From assembly GCF_030418165.1 (NCBI RefSeq), contig NZ_JAUHTQ010000008.1:1-64000 (forward strand): 64,000 nt of DNA. The letters are read 5' to 3'. The position numbers and the translations under genes were made by a program. This document shows, piece by piece, positions 48,894-59,591 of this stretch (its first letter is position 1; every line of letters starts with the position of its first letter). Source of the DNA: Ureibacillus aquaedulcis. GTDB lineage: Bacteria > Bacillota > Bacilli > Bacillales_A > Planococcaceae. The notes under the pieces are model-generated. The model had not been told where the DNA came from and did not search any database. It saw only the letters and a program-made list of their open reading frames with translations.

Positions 48894-50931
48894 AAAATTA
48901 GAACCAATTACAGCACTAAAAGGAATTGGAAAAGAAACGGCTGAACACCTAAGTGAAATGGGTATCTATACAATCGACGATCTTATTTGGACGTTCCCCT
49001 ATCGCCATGAAGATTTTCGTTTAAAAGATCTGGCAGAAACACCACATAATGAAAAAGTGACAATTGAAGCGAGAGTGGAAAGTGTTCCAGCCGTGCTTTA
49101 TCTGGGTAAAAATAAATCTAGAATTCAAGTTACGGTATTAGCAGGAAGACATCTTGTGAAAGTTGTATTTTTCAATCAAAATTACTTAAGAACGAAGCTT
49201 GTTCCAGGTGAAATCGTCACGGTCTCAGGGAAATGGGACCGTGGGCGACAAGTCATCAATGGCACATCAATCAAATTTGGACCGAAAACGGACAATACAG
49301 ATTTCGAGCCTGTTTATAGTTTGAAGGGCTCTATCCATCAAAATAAATTTCGAAAATACATGCGTCAGGCGCTTGATCTACTTGACGGTGAAATGGATGA
49401 AACACTTCCAAGTCAATTAATCGAACAATACCAATTGCCTAAATTATCCGATGCCTTGGAAGGCGTTCATTTCCCGAAAGATGCCGACCATGCCAAACAA
49501 GCAAGAAGACGTTTTGTTTATGAGGAATTATTGCAATTCCAATTACGCATTCAGTCGCTAAGGAAAATCAGAAAAGAAAATGAACAAGGAATCGCCATTC
49601 AATATGAACTGAAAAAAGTGCGTGAGTTTATTAAACGGATATCATTCGAACTGACAAGCGCTCAAAAACGAGTGGTCAATGAGATTAGTAAAGATTTGAA
49701 AGAGCCGCATCGCATGAACCGACTTTTACAGGGGGATGTAGGTTCCGGTAAGACGATTGTGGCTGCTATTGGATTATATTCCGCGGTTACAGCGGGGTTT
49801 CAGGGTGCGTTGATGGCGCCAACAGAGATCCTGGCTGAACAGCACGCAGAATCCTTGAAAGGCTGGTTCGATCCAATTGGGGTGAAAGTAGCCCTGCTTT
49901 CTGGTTCCACGAAAACAAAAGAAAGAAAAATGTTATTGGAACAACTACATAACGGCGAAATAGATATCTTGATTGGTACGCATGCCTTGATACAACCAGA
50001 TGTCGTTTTCAAGAACCTGGGATTTGTTATAACTGATGAGCAGCACCGTTTTGGTGTGGAACAGCGTAGAATCTTGCGGGATAAGGGGATGAATCCGGAT
50101 GTGCTGTTCATGACGGCGACACCTATTCCAAGAACGCTGGCAATCACTGCTTTCGGTGAAATGGATGTCTCCATTATTGACGAATTGCCGGCAGGGCGTA
50201 AGCAAATTGAAACGCATTGGCTGAAGAAGGAACAATTGAATTCGAGCATAGCCAAAATGGAATCGGAGCTGCGAAATGGCAGACAAGCCTATGTGATTTG
50301 TCCGCTGATTGAAGAATCGGATAAGTTGGATGTACAAAATGCCGTGGAAGTATATGAGCAGCTTTCAACCATCTTTAATGGACGCTATAAAGTTGGGTTA
50401 ATGCATGGAAGACTCCATCCCGACGAAAAAGATGCTGTTATGCGGGAGTTTTCTGAAGGGAAAATTGATGTGCTAGTTTCGACAACCGTTGTAGAGGTTG
50501 GGGTTAACGTACCGAACGCAACATTTATGATGATCTACGACGCCGATCGCTTTGGGCTGGCCCAGCTCCATCAATTGCGTGGTCGGGTAGGCCGTGGGGA
50601 GCACCAATCCTATTGTGTGCTTCTGGCTGACCCCAAGTCAGAAGAGGGAAAAGAACGGATGATGTCCATGACCCAAACAAATGATGGCTTTAAGCTTGCA
50701 GAAAAGGACTTGGAACTCCGGGGACCAGGTGATTTCTTTGGAAAAAAACAAAGTGGTCTGCCCGATTTCAAAATGGCAGATTTGGTGCATGACTACCGAA
50801 CACTGGAAGTAGCCAGACAAGATGCAGCCAAACTCATTTACGATGAGCAATTTTGGCAAGCCGAGGAATACCGTTATCTGCGTGAGATGTTGGAAGAGTC
50901 CGGCGCTTTAAATGGAGAACGAATTGATTAA
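48886..50931 (+). CDS. recG: ATP-dependent DNA helicase RecG
   Basis: Branch-migration helicase that remodels stalled forks and Holliday junctions. The 681-residue protein has the N-terminal wedge/OB domain, Walker A GDVGSGKTIVA near residue 285, DEQHRFG, and the TRG-containing helicase C-terminal part (GRVGRGEHQSYCVLL, RGPGDFFGKKQSG). The start is TTG 48886, inside the end of sdaAA. Length matches B. subtilis RecG. Confidence 0.97.
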   Translation: MTKKLEPITALKGIGKETAEHLSEMGIYTIDDLIWTFPYRHEDFRLKDLAETPHNEKVTIEARVESVPAVLYLGKNKSRIQVTVLAGRHLVKVVFFNQNYLRTKLVPGEIVTVSGKWDRGRQVINGTSIKFGPKTDNTDFEPVYSLKGSIHQNKFRKYMRQALDLLDGEMDETLPSQLIEQYQLPKLSDALEGVHFPKDADHAKQARRRFVYEELLQFQLRIQSLRKIRKENEQGIAIQYELKKVREFIKRISFELTSAQKRVVNEISKDLKEPHRMNRLLQGDVGSGKTIVAAIGLYSAVTAGFQGALMAPTEILAEQHAESLKGWFDPIGVKVALLSGSTKTKERKMLLEQLHNGEIDILIGTHALIQPDVVFKNLGFVITDEQHRFGVEQRRILRDKGMNPDVLFMTATPIPRTLAITAFGEMDVSIIDELPAGRKQIETHWLKKEQLNSSIAKMESELRNGRQAYVICPLIEESDKLDVQNAVEVYEQLSTIFNGRYKVGLMHGRLHPDEKDAVMREFSEGKIDVLVSTTVVEVGVNVPNATFMMIYDADRFGLAQLHQLRGRVGRGEHQSYCVLLADPKSEEGKERMMSMTQTNDGFKLAEKDLELRGPGDFFGKKQSGLPDFKMADLVHDYRTLEVARQDAAKLIYDEQFWQAEEYRYLREMLEESGALNGERID

Positions 50932-51160
50932 AACGGGTAAGTTTTAAAAACGATTTTCGCTACTGAATGCGGGGATCGTTTTTTTATTAGCCGAAAGATT
51001 GAAGTGACTAGATAACAGTAAAAAGTGGCGAGATTTTTGAAAGTGATAGCCGCTTGTGTGCTTAGACCGCCCACCAAGGCCGTACATAATTAGAATTTTT
51101 ATAAGGAAAACCAAACTTGCTCCTATTCCAGAAGAAACCATTCTCTTAATTTATTTATAC

Positions 51161-51210
51161 TTGCGTTCTTTTTTATAGAAATGTATACTGGTATTAGTAC
51201 CAAGTGCTAA
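51161..51210 (+). promoter_or_regulatory. fapR promoter with FapR operator
   Basis: TTGCGT (51161-51166), 17-bp spacer, TATACT (51184-51189), then the dyad TTAGTACCAAGTGCTAA (51194-51210). The dyad closely matches the 17-bp FapR site known from B. subtilis and covers the likely transcription start. Malonyl-CoA should release FapR. Confidence 0.88.
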
Positions 51211-51237
51211 AAAAACTGGAAGTAGGTGACGAATGTT

Positions 51238-51828
51238 TTGAAGCGTACAAAAAAAGAACGACAAAGATTGCTTACCGAAACAATTGAAGATAACCCATTC
51301 GTCACTGATGAACAATTAGCTTCCCAGTTCGGAGTCAGCGTTCAAACCATTCGCCTAGATCGCATGGAACTTTCGATTCCGGAATTACGCGAACGCATTA
51401 AAGGCGTTGCCGCACAAAATTACGAGAATGAAGTAAAATCTTTACCACTTGATGAAGTAATTGGTGAAATAATCGACATAGAATTAGATCAGCGAGCGCT
51501 TTCCATATTTGATGTGAAGGAAGAGCATGTTTTTCAACGCAATGGCATTGCAAGGGGGCATCATTTATTTGCCCAAGCTAACTCTTTAGCTGTTGCCGTT
51601 ATAAATGATGAATTGGCACTTACCGTCAAATCGAATGTTGTCTTTGTTAAACCTGTAAAAGCGGGTGACCGTGTGATCACAAAAGCAACTGTTCGAGGGA
51701 AGAATAGTGAAAAAAATCGTACATATATAGAAGTAGTATCAACTGTTAATAATGAAACAGTATTCAAAGGTGAATTTGAAATGTATCACACGAAAGGTTC
51801 AGGTGATAATCATGAAGCTAGCAATTGA
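51238..51828 (+). CDS. fapR: Fatty acid and phospholipid biosynthesis regulator FapR
   Basis: Malonyl-CoA-sensing repressor of lipid synthesis genes. The 196-residue protein has an N-terminal DeoR-like HTH ([34 protein letters not shown]) and a C-terminal hotdog-fold effector domain ([21 protein letters not shown]). The frame opens at GTG 51226, overlapping the RBS; TTG 51238 with AGGTGA eight bases ahead matches the family start KRTKKERQ. It heads the operon and should regulate itself through the adjacent operator. Confidence 0.96.
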   Translation: MKRTKKERQRLLTETIEDNPFVTDEQLASQFGVSVQTIRLDRMELSIPELRERIKGVAAQNYENEVKSLPLDEVIGEIIDIELDQRALSIFDVKEEHVFQRNGIARGHHLFAQANSLAVAVINDELALTVKSNVVFVKPVKAGDRVITKATVRGKNSEKNRTYIEVVSTVNNETVFKGEFEMYHTKGSGDNHEASN

Positions 51829-52804
51829 TGGAATGGGTGGCGACAACGCACCAAAAGCAATCGTTGAGGGTGTGCTGCTGGCATTGGAAGACTTTCCGAA
51901 CATAGAAATACAACTGTATGGAAAACAACAGGAATTACAGCCCTATTTAAAAGAACATGCGCGTCTTGAAGTGATTCATTGCGAGGAAGTCGTTGAAGCG
52001 GAAGATGATCCAGCCCGTGCTGTTCGTCGCAAAAAAGATTCATCGATGACAAAAATTTTGGAAGCCGTGACAGAAGGAAAAGCGGATGCCTGTTTATCGG
52101 CTGGGAACACTGGAGCTTTAATGGCAGGCGGCTTATTTAAGGTAGGCCGTATCGAAGGCGTTACCCGCCCTGCATTAGCCACGACTTTACCTACGGTTGA
52201 CGGCAAAGGGTTCTTGATGCTTGATTTAGGAGCAAATGCCGATGCGAAAGCAGAAAATCTTTTGCAATATGCCATAATGGGCTATATTTATGCAAAAAAA
52301 GTTAGAGGTATCGACAATCCTCGAGTAGGACTATTAAATATCGGTACAGAAGATAAAAAGGGGAATGATTTAACAAAGCAAGCCTTTACTTTGTTAAAGG
52401 AATCCAACATTAATTTTATTGGCAATGTTGAAGCCCGTGACCTATTGGACAGTGTGGCTGATGTTGTTGTGACGGATGGTTTCACTGGAAACATGGTCCT
52501 AAAATCAATTGAAGGTACAGCAGGCAGCATGATGACAATGCTCAAAGAAGCATTTATGGCGTCAGCCAAAACAAAAATTGGTGCTGTACTCATGAAAAGC
52601 GAGTTGAAAAAGCTTAAAGGGAAATTAGATTATTCGGAGCACGGCGGCGCTGCACTTTTCGGCCTTAAGGCACCAGTAATCAAGGCACACGGCTCCTCAA
52701 ACGCGAGAGCAATCTATAGTGCAATCCGGCAAGCATCCATTATGGTTGAACATAATGTAACTGATATAATCACTAAAACAATTGCAGAAAATCAAGTACA
52801 ATAA
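51812..52804 (+). CDS. plsX: Phosphate acyltransferase PlsX
   Basis: Converts acyl-ACP to acyl phosphate for PlsY in phospholipid synthesis. The 330-residue protein has [19 protein letters not shown], the [11 protein letters not shown] stretch, [12 protein letters not shown] and GTEDKKGN. The frame begins earlier (51752), but ATG 51812 with AGGTGAT ahead gives the standard N-terminus. It overlaps the fapR end by 17 bp, so its RBS lies inside fapR. Confidence 0.97.
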   Translation: MKLAIDGMGGDNAPKAIVEGVLLALEDFPNIEIQLYGKQQELQPYLKEHARLEVIHCEEVVEAEDDPARAVRRKKDSSMTKILEAVTEGKADACLSAGNTGALMAGGLFKVGRIEGVTRPALATTLPTVDGKGFLMLDLGANADAKAENLLQYAIMGYIYAKKVRGIDNPRVGLLNIGTEDKKGNDLTKQAFTLLKESNINFIGNVEARDLLDSVADVVVTDGFTGNMVLKSIEGTAGSMMTMLKEAFMASAKTKIGAVLMKSELKKLKGKLDYSEHGGAALFGLKAPVIKAHGSSNARAIYSAIRQASIMVEHNVTDIITKTIAENQVQ

Positions 52805-52855
52805 ATCCGTTTATTGTAGGGGATAAAGGGATGTAGTTAGAGAAGGGGATTGAAG

Positions 52856-53806
52856 ATGACAAAAATAGCTTTTATTTTTCCGGGTCAAGGCTCCCAGCAA
52901 GTAGGCATGGGACAGGAGTTCATTCAAAATAGCAAAGAAAGTAAAGCGTTTTATGATAAAGCGGATGAAGTATTAGAATTCTCTTTATCTGATCTAATGC
53001 TAAATGGTCCAGCAGAGGAATTAACGCTGACTTACAATGCACAGCCTGCTTTGTTGACAACAGGGGTAATGGTTGCGCAAAAATTAATGGAAGCCGGGAT
53101 TAAACCAGATTACACGGCAGGACACTCTTTAGGTGAGTATAGTGCGTTTGTTACTTCGGGTGCACTATCCTTTGAAGATGCCGTTTCAACAGTTCATAAA
53201 CGTGGTTTATTCATGAATGAGGCAGTTCCGGCAGGTGAAGGGGCAATGGCTGCAATTCTAGGTCTGGATGCGGATAGCCTTAAAGCGGTTTGCGACCAAA
53301 TCACTGCTGAAGGAAACGTGGTGCAGCTAGCCAATTTAAACTGCCCTGGTCAAATTGTTATCTCGGGTACGAAAGAGGGAGTAGAAAAGGCATCTGCTGC
53401 AGCGAAAGAAGCAGGAGCAAAACGCGCTATTCCTCTAGTTGTAAGTGGTCCTTTCCATTCGGAACTAATGCGTGAGGCGGCAGGAAAACTGCAGGAAGTA
53501 ATTGATGGTATCGAGATCAAAGCACCTCATACGCCAATCATCAGCAATGTAGGTGCGGATCTTTTACAAGAGCCATCAGCTATTCGAAGTGAAATGATTG
53601 AGCAAGTCTATAGCCCGGTATTGTGGGAAGACGATGTTCGCAAATTGTTGGAGCTGGGTGTCACTACCTTTATCGAATGCGGACCAGGAAAAGTACTTTC
53701 AGGGTTAGTGAAAAAAGTCGATCGTTCTGTCAAAACATATTGCGTTTATGATGAAGCATCCTTGCAGGAAGTCATTGAAGCGATTGGAGTGAATCAAGTT
53801 GGGTAA
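52856..53806 (+). CDS. fabD: Malonyl-CoA:ACP transacylase
   Basis: Transfers malonyl from CoA to acyl carrier protein for chain elongation. The 316-residue protein has [12 protein letters not shown], the nucleophile serine in [21 protein letters not shown] with the catalytic His, and [14 protein letters not shown] 52856 is chosen over the in-frame TTG 52850 on RBS spacing (GAAGGGG). It overlaps fabG. Confidence 0.97.
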   Translation: MTKIAFIFPGQGSQQVGMGQEFIQNSKESKAFYDKADEVLEFSLSDLMLNGPAEELTLTYNAQPALLTTGVMVAQKLMEAGIKPDYTAGHSLGEYSAFVTSGALSFEDAVSTVHKRGLFMNEAVPAGEGAMAAILGLDADSLKAVCDQITAEGNVVQLANLNCPGQIVISGTKEGVEKASAAAKEAGAKRAIPLVVSGPFHSELMREAAGKLQEVIDGIEIKAPHTPIISNVGADLLQEPSAIRSEMIEQVYSPVLWEDDVRKLLELGVTTFIECGPGKVLSGLVKKVDRSVKTYCVYDEASLQEVIEAIGVNQVG

Positions 53807-54545
53807 ATTAGATGGGAAAACTGCCGTTGTGACGGGAGCATCACGCGGAATTGGACGAGCTATTGCGTTGCAGCTGGCTGCAGAAGGTGCCAATGTGGTC
53901 GTGAACTTCAGCGGAAGTGAACAAAAAGCAAATGAAGTAGTAACAGAAGTACAAAATCTTGGTTCACAAGCGATTGCTGTTCAAGCGAATATTTCGGATA
54001 GCGAGTCGGTTCAACAGTTAATGAATGCTGCAATCGAACAGTTTGGGACTATCGATATTTTAGTCAATAATGCAGGAATTACCCGAGATAATCTTCTGAT
54101 GCGTATGAAAGAAGATGAATGGGATGATGTTATCAATACCAATCTAAAAGGTGTATTCCTATGTACCAAAGCAGTTACTCGTCAAATGATGAAACAGCGT
54201 GCTGGGCGTATTATTAACATTTCTTCAATCGTTGGAGTAATGGGGAATGCCGGTCAGGCAAACTATGTTGCAGCTAAGGCCGGTGTGATCGGCTTAACGA
54301 AAACAACAGCTCGCGAGCTGGCTTCTAGAAACATTTTGGTCAATGCAATTGCACCAGGTTTCATTACAACTGAAATGACGGATGCATTGCCAGAAGACGT
54401 GAAAAGCACAATGTTATCACAGATACCGTTAGCAAAACTTGGTAGTTCCGAGGATGTGGCAAAAGCTGTAGTGTTCCTGGCATCAGATGATGCAAGCTAC
54501 ATGACAGGCCAAACGCTGCATATCGACGGCGGAATGTATATGTAA
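53799..54545 (+). CDS. fabG: 3-oxoacyl-ACP reductase
   Basis: NADPH-dependent reduction of 3-ketoacyl-ACP in fatty acid elongation. The 248-residue SDR protein has [16 protein letters not shown] for cofactor, [14 protein letters not shown], the catalytic serine in [21 protein letters not shown] with the Tyr-Lys pair, and the C-terminal DGGMYM. The start is TTG 53799 within the fabD end. A perfect 9-bp hairpin AGATTGATT/AATCAATCT overlaps the stop (54545-54565). Confidence 0.96.
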   Translation: MGKLDGKTAVVTGASRGIGRAIALQLAAEGANVVVNFSGSEQKANEVVTEVQNLGSQAIAVQANISDSESVQQLMNAAIEQFGTIDILVNNAGITRDNLLMRMKEDEWDDVINTNLKGVFLCTKAVTRQMMKQRAGRIINISSIVGVMGNAGQANYVAAKAGVIGLTKTTARELASRNILVNAIAPGFITTEMTDALPEDVKSTMLSQIPLAKLGSSEDVAKAVVFLASDDASYMTGQTLHIDGGMYM

Positions 54546-54623
54546 GATTGATTGACAATCAATCTATCAATAAACTATGTTAGTAATTGTTATTAATTGA
54601 ATAATAATTTTGTCTGTTATTCT

Positions 54624-54652
54624 TTGACAAACTAATGTTTTTTTATTATTAC
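54624..54652 (+). promoter_or_regulatory. Probable own promoter of acpP
   Basis: TTGACA at 54624-54629 is a perfect -35. TATTAC at 54647-54652 after 17 bp is a weak -10; other A/T-rich hexamers nearby are possible. Separate transcription of acpP would explain its higher expression. Confidence 0.5.
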
Positions 54653-54674
54653 TATTTGAGGGGAGGTGAACGAT

Positions 54675-54911
54675 TTGGCTACAGTATTAGAACGTGTTAC
54701 AAAAGTAGTCGTTGACCGTTTAGGTGTTGACGAAAGCGAAGTGAAAGTAGAAGCTTCTTTCCGTGAGGATTTAGGTGCAGACTCATTAGACGTTGTTGAG
54801 TTAGTAATGGAACTTGAAGATGAGTTTGATATGGAAATTTCAGACGAAGATGCTGAAAAAATCGCAACTGTTGGCGACGCTATCAGTTACATTGAAGGTA
54901 AAGTAAGCTAA
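54675..54911 (+). CDS. acpP: Acyl carrier protein
   Basis: Carries growing acyl chains on a 4'-phosphopantetheine arm. The 78-residue acidic protein has the attachment serine in [19 protein letters not shown] and helix IV with [20 protein letters not shown] at 54666 is in frame but lies in the GGGGAGGTGA ribosome site; TTG 54675 is the start. The arm is made from coenzyme A, for which coaC is also in this window. Confidence 0.97.
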   Translation: MATVLERVTKVVVDRLGVDESEVKVEASFREDLGADSLDVVELVMELEDEFDMEISDEDAEKIATVGDAISYIEGKVS

Positions 54912-54968
54912 GTTAACTTCATTCATCAGAATAAAGTTGGTTATGGCGAATGCTGCGGATTATTTATT

Positions 54969-55006
54969 GAGGCTATTCTTGACCTGCATCGTGCAGGCCT
55001 AGCCTC
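54969..55006 (+). other. Two-tier hairpin downstream of acpP
   Basis: Outer arms GAGGCTA (54969-54975) and TAGCCTC (55000-55006), inner arms CCTGCA (54983-54988) and TGCAGG (54992-54997), loop TCG. No T run follows; the real terminator is at 55031. It may stabilise the acpP transcript or be a small RNA. Confidence 0.45.
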
Positions 55007-55030
55007 GGTGGAAATTCGTCGCATTTAATA

Positions 55031-55085
55031 AAGAGGCGCACAGTTTAGCATTCGGTTGAAAAGCGAAACTTTGTGCCTCTTTTTA
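55031..55085 (+). terminator. Terminator after acpP
   Basis: 16-bp stem AAGAGGCGCACAGTTT/AAACTTTGTGCCTCTT with one mismatch, then T5. Confidence 0.85.
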
Positions 55086-55178
55086 TATTAGTTTGGCGTA
55101 TAATTAAAGAAATGTTGAATTTATCATGCTTAACAAGGTAAACTATACGTTAGAATCTATTAGGAAGGCCGATTGTTC

Positions 55179-55940
55179 ATGACAATAAGAAAAAAAGGTA
55201 ATAATCAAAAAGTTGGTGTATTACCTGAGAAAGTAAGACATCAATTTGAGTTTTTGCAAGAGGAATTAAATATTTTCTTTAGAAATAAAAGCTTGCTTTA
55301 CCAAGCTTTTACGCATTCATCTTATGTGAATGAGCATCGTCGAAAATTATTTACCGACAATGAGAGACTAGAGTTTTTGGGAGACGCAGTACTTGAACTT
55401 TCAGTATCTAAATACCTTTTTGAAAGATATCCACATATGAGTGAAGGGGAACTTACAAAGCTGCGTGCTTCCATAGTGTGTGAACCATCACTCGTTATTT
55501 TTGCCAATGAGCTGAATTTTGGCAAATATGTTCTTTTAGGAAAAGGTGAGGAGCTTACAGGTGGTCGCGAACGTCCTGCACTTTTAGCGGATGTTTTTGA
55601 ATCATTTATCGGCGCACTTTATTTAGATCAAGGTTTAGATAGCGTTGTAGAATTTTTGGAACGCATTGTTTTCCCGAAAGTAGAAGTCGGTGCTTTTTCG
55701 CATGTGATGGATTTCAAGAGCCAGCTGCAAGAAATGGTTCAGCAATCAAACAATGGCACACTGAATTATGAAATTGTTGATGAAAAGGGACCAGCACATA
55801 ACCGTACATTCGTTTCCCGCGTTTTATTAAATGACAAGGAATTGGGTATTGGACGTGGAAAATCGAAGAAAGAGGCTGAACAACAAGCTGCGCAAAACGC
55901 GATGGTGACATTGAATCAGTCTAGCATTAAGGAGGAATAG
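55179..55940 (+). CDS. rnc: Ribonuclease III
   Basis: Cuts double-stranded RNA in rRNA precursors and other transcripts. The 253-residue protein has the signature [21 protein letters not shown], the second metal site around [16 protein letters not shown], and a C-terminal dsRNA-binding domain ([12 protein letters not shown] to [15 protein letters not shown]). The frame opens with TTG 55173; ATG 55179 has AGGAAGG at ten bases and is preferred. It ends one base before smc. Confidence 0.96.
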   Translation: MTIRKKGNNQKVGVLPEKVRHQFEFLQEELNIFFRNKSLLYQAFTHSSYVNEHRRKLFTDNERLEFLGDAVLELSVSKYLFERYPHMSEGELTKLRASIVCEPSLVIFANELNFGKYVLLGKGEELTGGRERPALLADVFESFIGALYLDQGLDSVVEFLERIVFPKVEVGAFSHVMDFKSQLQEMVQQSNNGTLNYEIVDEKGPAHNRTFVSRVLLNDKELGIGRGKSKKEAEQQAAQNAMVTLNQSSIKEE

Positions 55941-55941
55941 T

Positions 55942-58900
55942 ATGTTCCTTAAACGACTTGAAGTAATTGGCTTTAAATCGTTTGCTGATCGTATTGGTAT
56001 TGATTTCGTCCCTGGTGTAACGGCTGTAGTAGGACCAAATGGCAGTGGTAAAAGTAATGTAACGGACGCGATACGATGGGTTTTAGGGGAACAATCCGCG
56101 AAATCTCTGCGTGGATCGAAAATGGAAGATGTTATTTTTGCTGGAAGTGATTCAAGAAAACCGCTAAATTTTGCCGAGGTAACACTAGTTTTAGATAATG
56201 AAGATGAACAAGTGTCGATGCCTTTTTCAGAAATTAGCGTAACGAGACGTGTGTATCGTTCAGGTGATAGCGAATATTTGCTAAACAATCAGCAATGTCG
56301 CCTGAAGGATATTACGGACTTGTTCATGGATTCCGGGTTAGGAAAAGAAGCATTCTCGATTATTTCACAAGGACGCGTAGATGAGATTTTAAATAGCCGA
56401 CCAGATGATCGCAGAACGATTTTTGAAGAAGCAGCCGGTGTTTTGAAGTATAAAAACCGCAAGAAAAAAGCTGAACATAAATTAATTGAAACAGATGAAA
56501 ATCTTCATCGCGTTTTGGACATCCTGCATGAATTGGATGGCCGTTTGGAACCGTTGCAAATCCAGGCCTCCAGTGCAAAGGATTATGTACGCATGACGGA
56601 TGAGCTAAAAGAGTCCGATATTGCCCTAACGGTAAACGACTTAATCGTTCATGCCAATGACCTGCAGCAAATCAATACAGAATATCAGCAATTAAAGTCA
56701 ACTGAACAGAAGCATGCAGCTGAAATTTCAAGAGATGAAGAAAAGCTGGATACCGTTCGTGCGAAACTAAAAGAAATTGATGAAGTACTCGATTCCGCAG
56801 GGGAACAGTTGGTGGAAGCCAGTTCGGAGGCTGAACGCTGGGAAGGCCGTAAAGCGCTTATGAAAGAAAAGCGCTCCAATGCCCAAAAGCAATTAAATCA
56901 GCTGCAGCAATCGCTGCAACTTTCAAAAGAAGAAGAACAATCACTGACAACAAACGAAGAAGAGAAAAAAGCGCAATTTGCCATCAAGCAAAAAGAAGTT
57001 CAAAAGCTTAAGATTGAAATAAAGCAATTAGAATTGACATTAAATTCTTCTGCTTCTGAAATAGAAAAAGAAATTGACCAATCAAAAGATCTGTATATTG
57101 ATTTGTTGAATGAAGAAGCGACGATTAAAAATGAATTAAAGCATATTGAACAGCAACTGACGCAACAATTGGAATCAGCTGAGCGCATGAATGACCGTTC
57201 TACTGAAATGGTGAAAAAACTGGAAGAAATCACTTCCGTTAAATCCGAACTTGAAACGGTTCTTAAAAAGGTCGAATCTCAGCTGAAAGAAAAGCTGGAA
57301 CAGCATGAAGTTATTCAAATGCAATTAAAGAAATCGGCTACTTCTTTCGAAGAGAAACAACAAATGCTATACCAAGCATACCAACATCAGCAACAACTAA
57401 GAGCTCGCAAAGAAACTTTGGCGGAGCTTGAAGCGGACTTCTCCGGTTTCTTCCAAGGCGTTAAGGAGATTCTGCTGGCACGTGAACGCGGAGAACTGTT
57501 GGGGATTGAAGGTGCCGTTGCAGAGTTGATTCAAGTTGAAGGGAAGTATTCAAAAGCAATTGAAACGGCTTTGGGTGCTGCCCTGCAACATATTGTGACG
57601 AATACTGAACAGGATGCACAAAAAGCAATTGGCTGGTTGAAAGCAAAACGGGCAGGAAGAGCAACGTTTTTACCAAAAACAGTAATGAAGTCTCGTAAGC
57701 TGACATCCTCCCAATTTGCCCCTGCAATCGATCATCCTGCTTTTGTAAGTCTTGCTGTAGATTTAGTCGAATTCCATGAATCGAACCGTACAATCGTAGA
57801 AAATCTGCTGGGAAATGTACTTGTCGCTTCGAATCTGGAAGGCGCAAGTCAAATAGCCAGAAGCTGCGGTTTTAGATTCCGCGTTGTCACGGTAGATGGG
57901 GATATTGTAAATGCCGGCGGTTCTTTAACGGGTGGTGCTTCCAAGCAGCAATCTTCGTTATTTTCCCGTAAAGCGGAGCTTGATCAATTATCTGGCAATC
58001 TTGAAAAAATGGAGCAATCGATTGCACAAGCTGAAAAATCAGTCGCACATGAGAAAGAAGAAGTGGCTGCTTTACGTGAAAAACTGGAAGCATTGAAGAT
58101 GGAAGGGGAATCCCTTCGTGCGGAAGAAATGTCGCTTCGAGCACAGCTGCTTGAAATTGGAATGGAAGAGAGAAACTTAAAAGCAACGGTCAATGTTGCT
58201 TCGAGCGAACAATCTTCCATGTCAACAAGAAAAGCAACCTTACTGGAACAAAAAGAGCATGCCGCATTACGTTTGGAGCAACTAAAACACGAGCTTGAAG
58301 AAGTTAACCTAAAAGTAGCCCATTTAAGTGAATTAAAAACAAAAAGCGAAAGTGAAAAGGATTCCTTAAGGGAGTCATCTGCCCAGAAACGATCGGACCT
58401 TGCGGTTGTTCAGGAGCAGCTAAGTCAACTTCAAATCGCAACAGCGGAGCTTGCTTTACAGCGTTCCAAAGCCCAGCAGCAAGTTGCTACACTTTCACAA
58501 GAAATAAAATGGATTCAAAATGAAGATCACAACGGTCCTTCTGACGAAGAGATTGAAAAAACAGTCCAGGAATGGACATCGAAAAAAGAAGCTTTAACAG
58601 CACATATACAACAACATCGAGGTTTGCGTTTCGAGCACCAAGAAACATTGGCGCAATTGGAAGAACAGCTAAAAGAATTGCAGCGCATTCATAAAGGCTT
58701 CCTGGAAAGCTTGCGAACTGTTGAAGTAAAGGCTAGTCGTATTGACTTTGAAATGAATCGTCTGCATACGCTTCTGGAGGAGCAGTATGAACTTGATTTC
58801 GAAGAAGCACGTGAACAAGCGATTGAAATCGAAGACGTCGATCAAGTGCGACGTAAAGTTAAGCTGTTAAAACAATCCATTGAAGAGCTTGGACCAGTGA

Positions 58901-59502
58901 ATCTAACAGCTATCGAAGAATACGAGCGGGTATTGGAGCGCCATACCTTCTTAACGGAGCAAAGAAATGATTTATTGGAAGCCCAGGAGACTTTACATGA
59001 AGCCATCCGTGAAATGGATGAAGAGATGTCCCTGCGTTTCAGAGAATCCTTCTCGATGATCCAAACACAGTTCAGACATGTTTTCCGTGAATTATTTGGT
59101 GGTGGACAAGCTGATTTAGTCTTGCTTGATCCTGAAAATCTGCTGGACACAGGAATCGAAATTGTGGCTCAACCACCAGGCAAGAAGCTTCAAAACTTAA
59201 GCCTCCTATCCGGTGGAGAAAGAGCACTAACTGCCATTGCGTTACTGTTTGCCATCTTAAATACCCGTCCGGTGCCGTTTGTCATTCTGGATGAAGTAGA
59301 AGCTGCCCTGGATGAAGCAAATGTCCAGCGCTACAGCGAATATCTAAAGAAACTAAGCAGTGAAACGCAATTCATTGTCATTACACACCGAAAAGGTACA
59401 ATGGAAGGTGCAGACGTCCTTTATGGGATTACGATGCAGGAATCTGGCGTATCGAAACTGGTTTCGGTAAAACTTGAAGAAGAAGCAGCACTTGCCACAT
59501 AG
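55942..59502 (+). CDS. smc: Chromosome condensation protein SMC
   Basis: ATPase that extrudes DNA loops with ScpAB and drives chromosome segregation. The 1186-residue protein has the N-terminal head with Walker A VGPNGSGKSNVTDAIRW, two long coiled coils flanking a hinge (about 500-670, with GGSLTGGASKQQSSLFSRK at its end), and the C-terminal head with signature LLSGGERALTAIALLFAI and Walker B FVILDEVEAALDEANV. Length matches B. subtilis Smc (1186). Neighbours rnc and ftsY are conserved. Confidence 0.98.
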   Translation: MFLKRLEVIGFKSFADRIGIDFVPGVTAVVGPNGSGKSNVTDAIRWVLGEQSAKSLRGSKMEDVIFAGSDSRKPLNFAEVTLVLDNEDEQVSMPFSEISVTRRVYRSGDSEYLLNNQQCRLKDITDLFMDSGLGKEAFSIISQGRVDEILNSRPDDRRTIFEEAAGVLKYKNRKKKAEHKLIETDENLHRVLDILHELDGRLEPLQIQASSAKDYVRMTDELKESDIALTVNDLIVHANDLQQINTEYQQLKSTEQKHAAEISRDEEKLDTVRAKLKEIDEVLDSAGEQLVEASSEAERWEGRKALMKEKRSNAQKQLNQLQQSLQLSKEEEQSLTTNEEEKKAQFAIKQKEVQKLKIEIKQLELTLNSSASEIEKEIDQSKDLYIDLLNEEATIKNELKHIEQQLTQQLESAERMNDRSTEMVKKLEEITSVKSELETVLKKVESQLKEKLEQHEVIQMQLKKSATSFEEKQQMLYQAYQHQQQLRARKETLAELEADFSGFFQGVKEILLARERGELLGIEGAVAELIQVEGKYSKAIETALGAALQHIVTNTEQDAQKAIGWLKAKRAGRATFLPKTVMKSRKLTSSQFAPAIDHPAFVSLAVDLVEFHESNRTIVENLLGNVLVASNLEGASQIARSCGFRFRVVTVDGDIVNAGGSLTGGASKQQSSLFSRKAELDQLSGNLEKMEQSIAQAEKSVAHEKEEVAALREKLEALKMEGESLRAEEMSLRAQLLEIGMEERNLKATVNVASSEQSSMSTRKATLLEQKEHAALRLEQLKHELEEVNLKVAHLSELKTKSESEKDSLRESSAQKRSDLAVVQEQLSQLQIATAELALQRSKAQQQVATLSQEIKWIQNEDHNGPSDEEIEKTVQEWTSKKEALTAHIQQHRGLRFEHQETLAQLEEQLKELQRIHKGFLESLRTVEVKASRIDFEMNRLHTLLEEQYELDFEEAREQAIEIEDVDQVRRKVKLLKQSIEELGPVNLTAIEEYERVLERHTFLTEQRNDLLEAQETLHEAIREMDEEMSLRFRESFSMIQTQFRHVFRELFGGGQADLVLLDPENLLDTGIEIVAQPPGKKLQNLSLLSGGERALTAIALLFAILNTRPVPFVILDEVEAALDEANVQRYSEYLKKLSSETQFIVITHRKGTMEGADVLYGITMQESGVSKLVSVKLEEEAALAT

Positions 59503-59527
59503 AAATTATTTGAATAAGTGTGAGGAA

Positions 59528-59566
59528 GGCTTATCGTTCTTTATTCGGCGATAAGCCCCATTTTCT
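59528..59566 (+). terminator. Possible weak terminator or attenuator between smc and ftsY
   Basis: Perfect 9-bp stem GGCTTATCG/CGATAAGCC followed by CCATTTTCT. The T run is broken, so partial read-through into ftsY is likely. Confidence 0.5.
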
Positions 59567-59591
59567 AATAGCAAAAAGGAGCGAAAAGTTT

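Noticed and set aside
49800-50255. 151-codon minus-strand frame within recG
   Set aside because: Shadow frame opposite the conserved RecG helicase motifs.
55827-56288. 153-codon minus-strand frame across the rnc-smc junction
   Set aside because: Antisense to the SMC Walker A region; explained by codon bias of the real genes.
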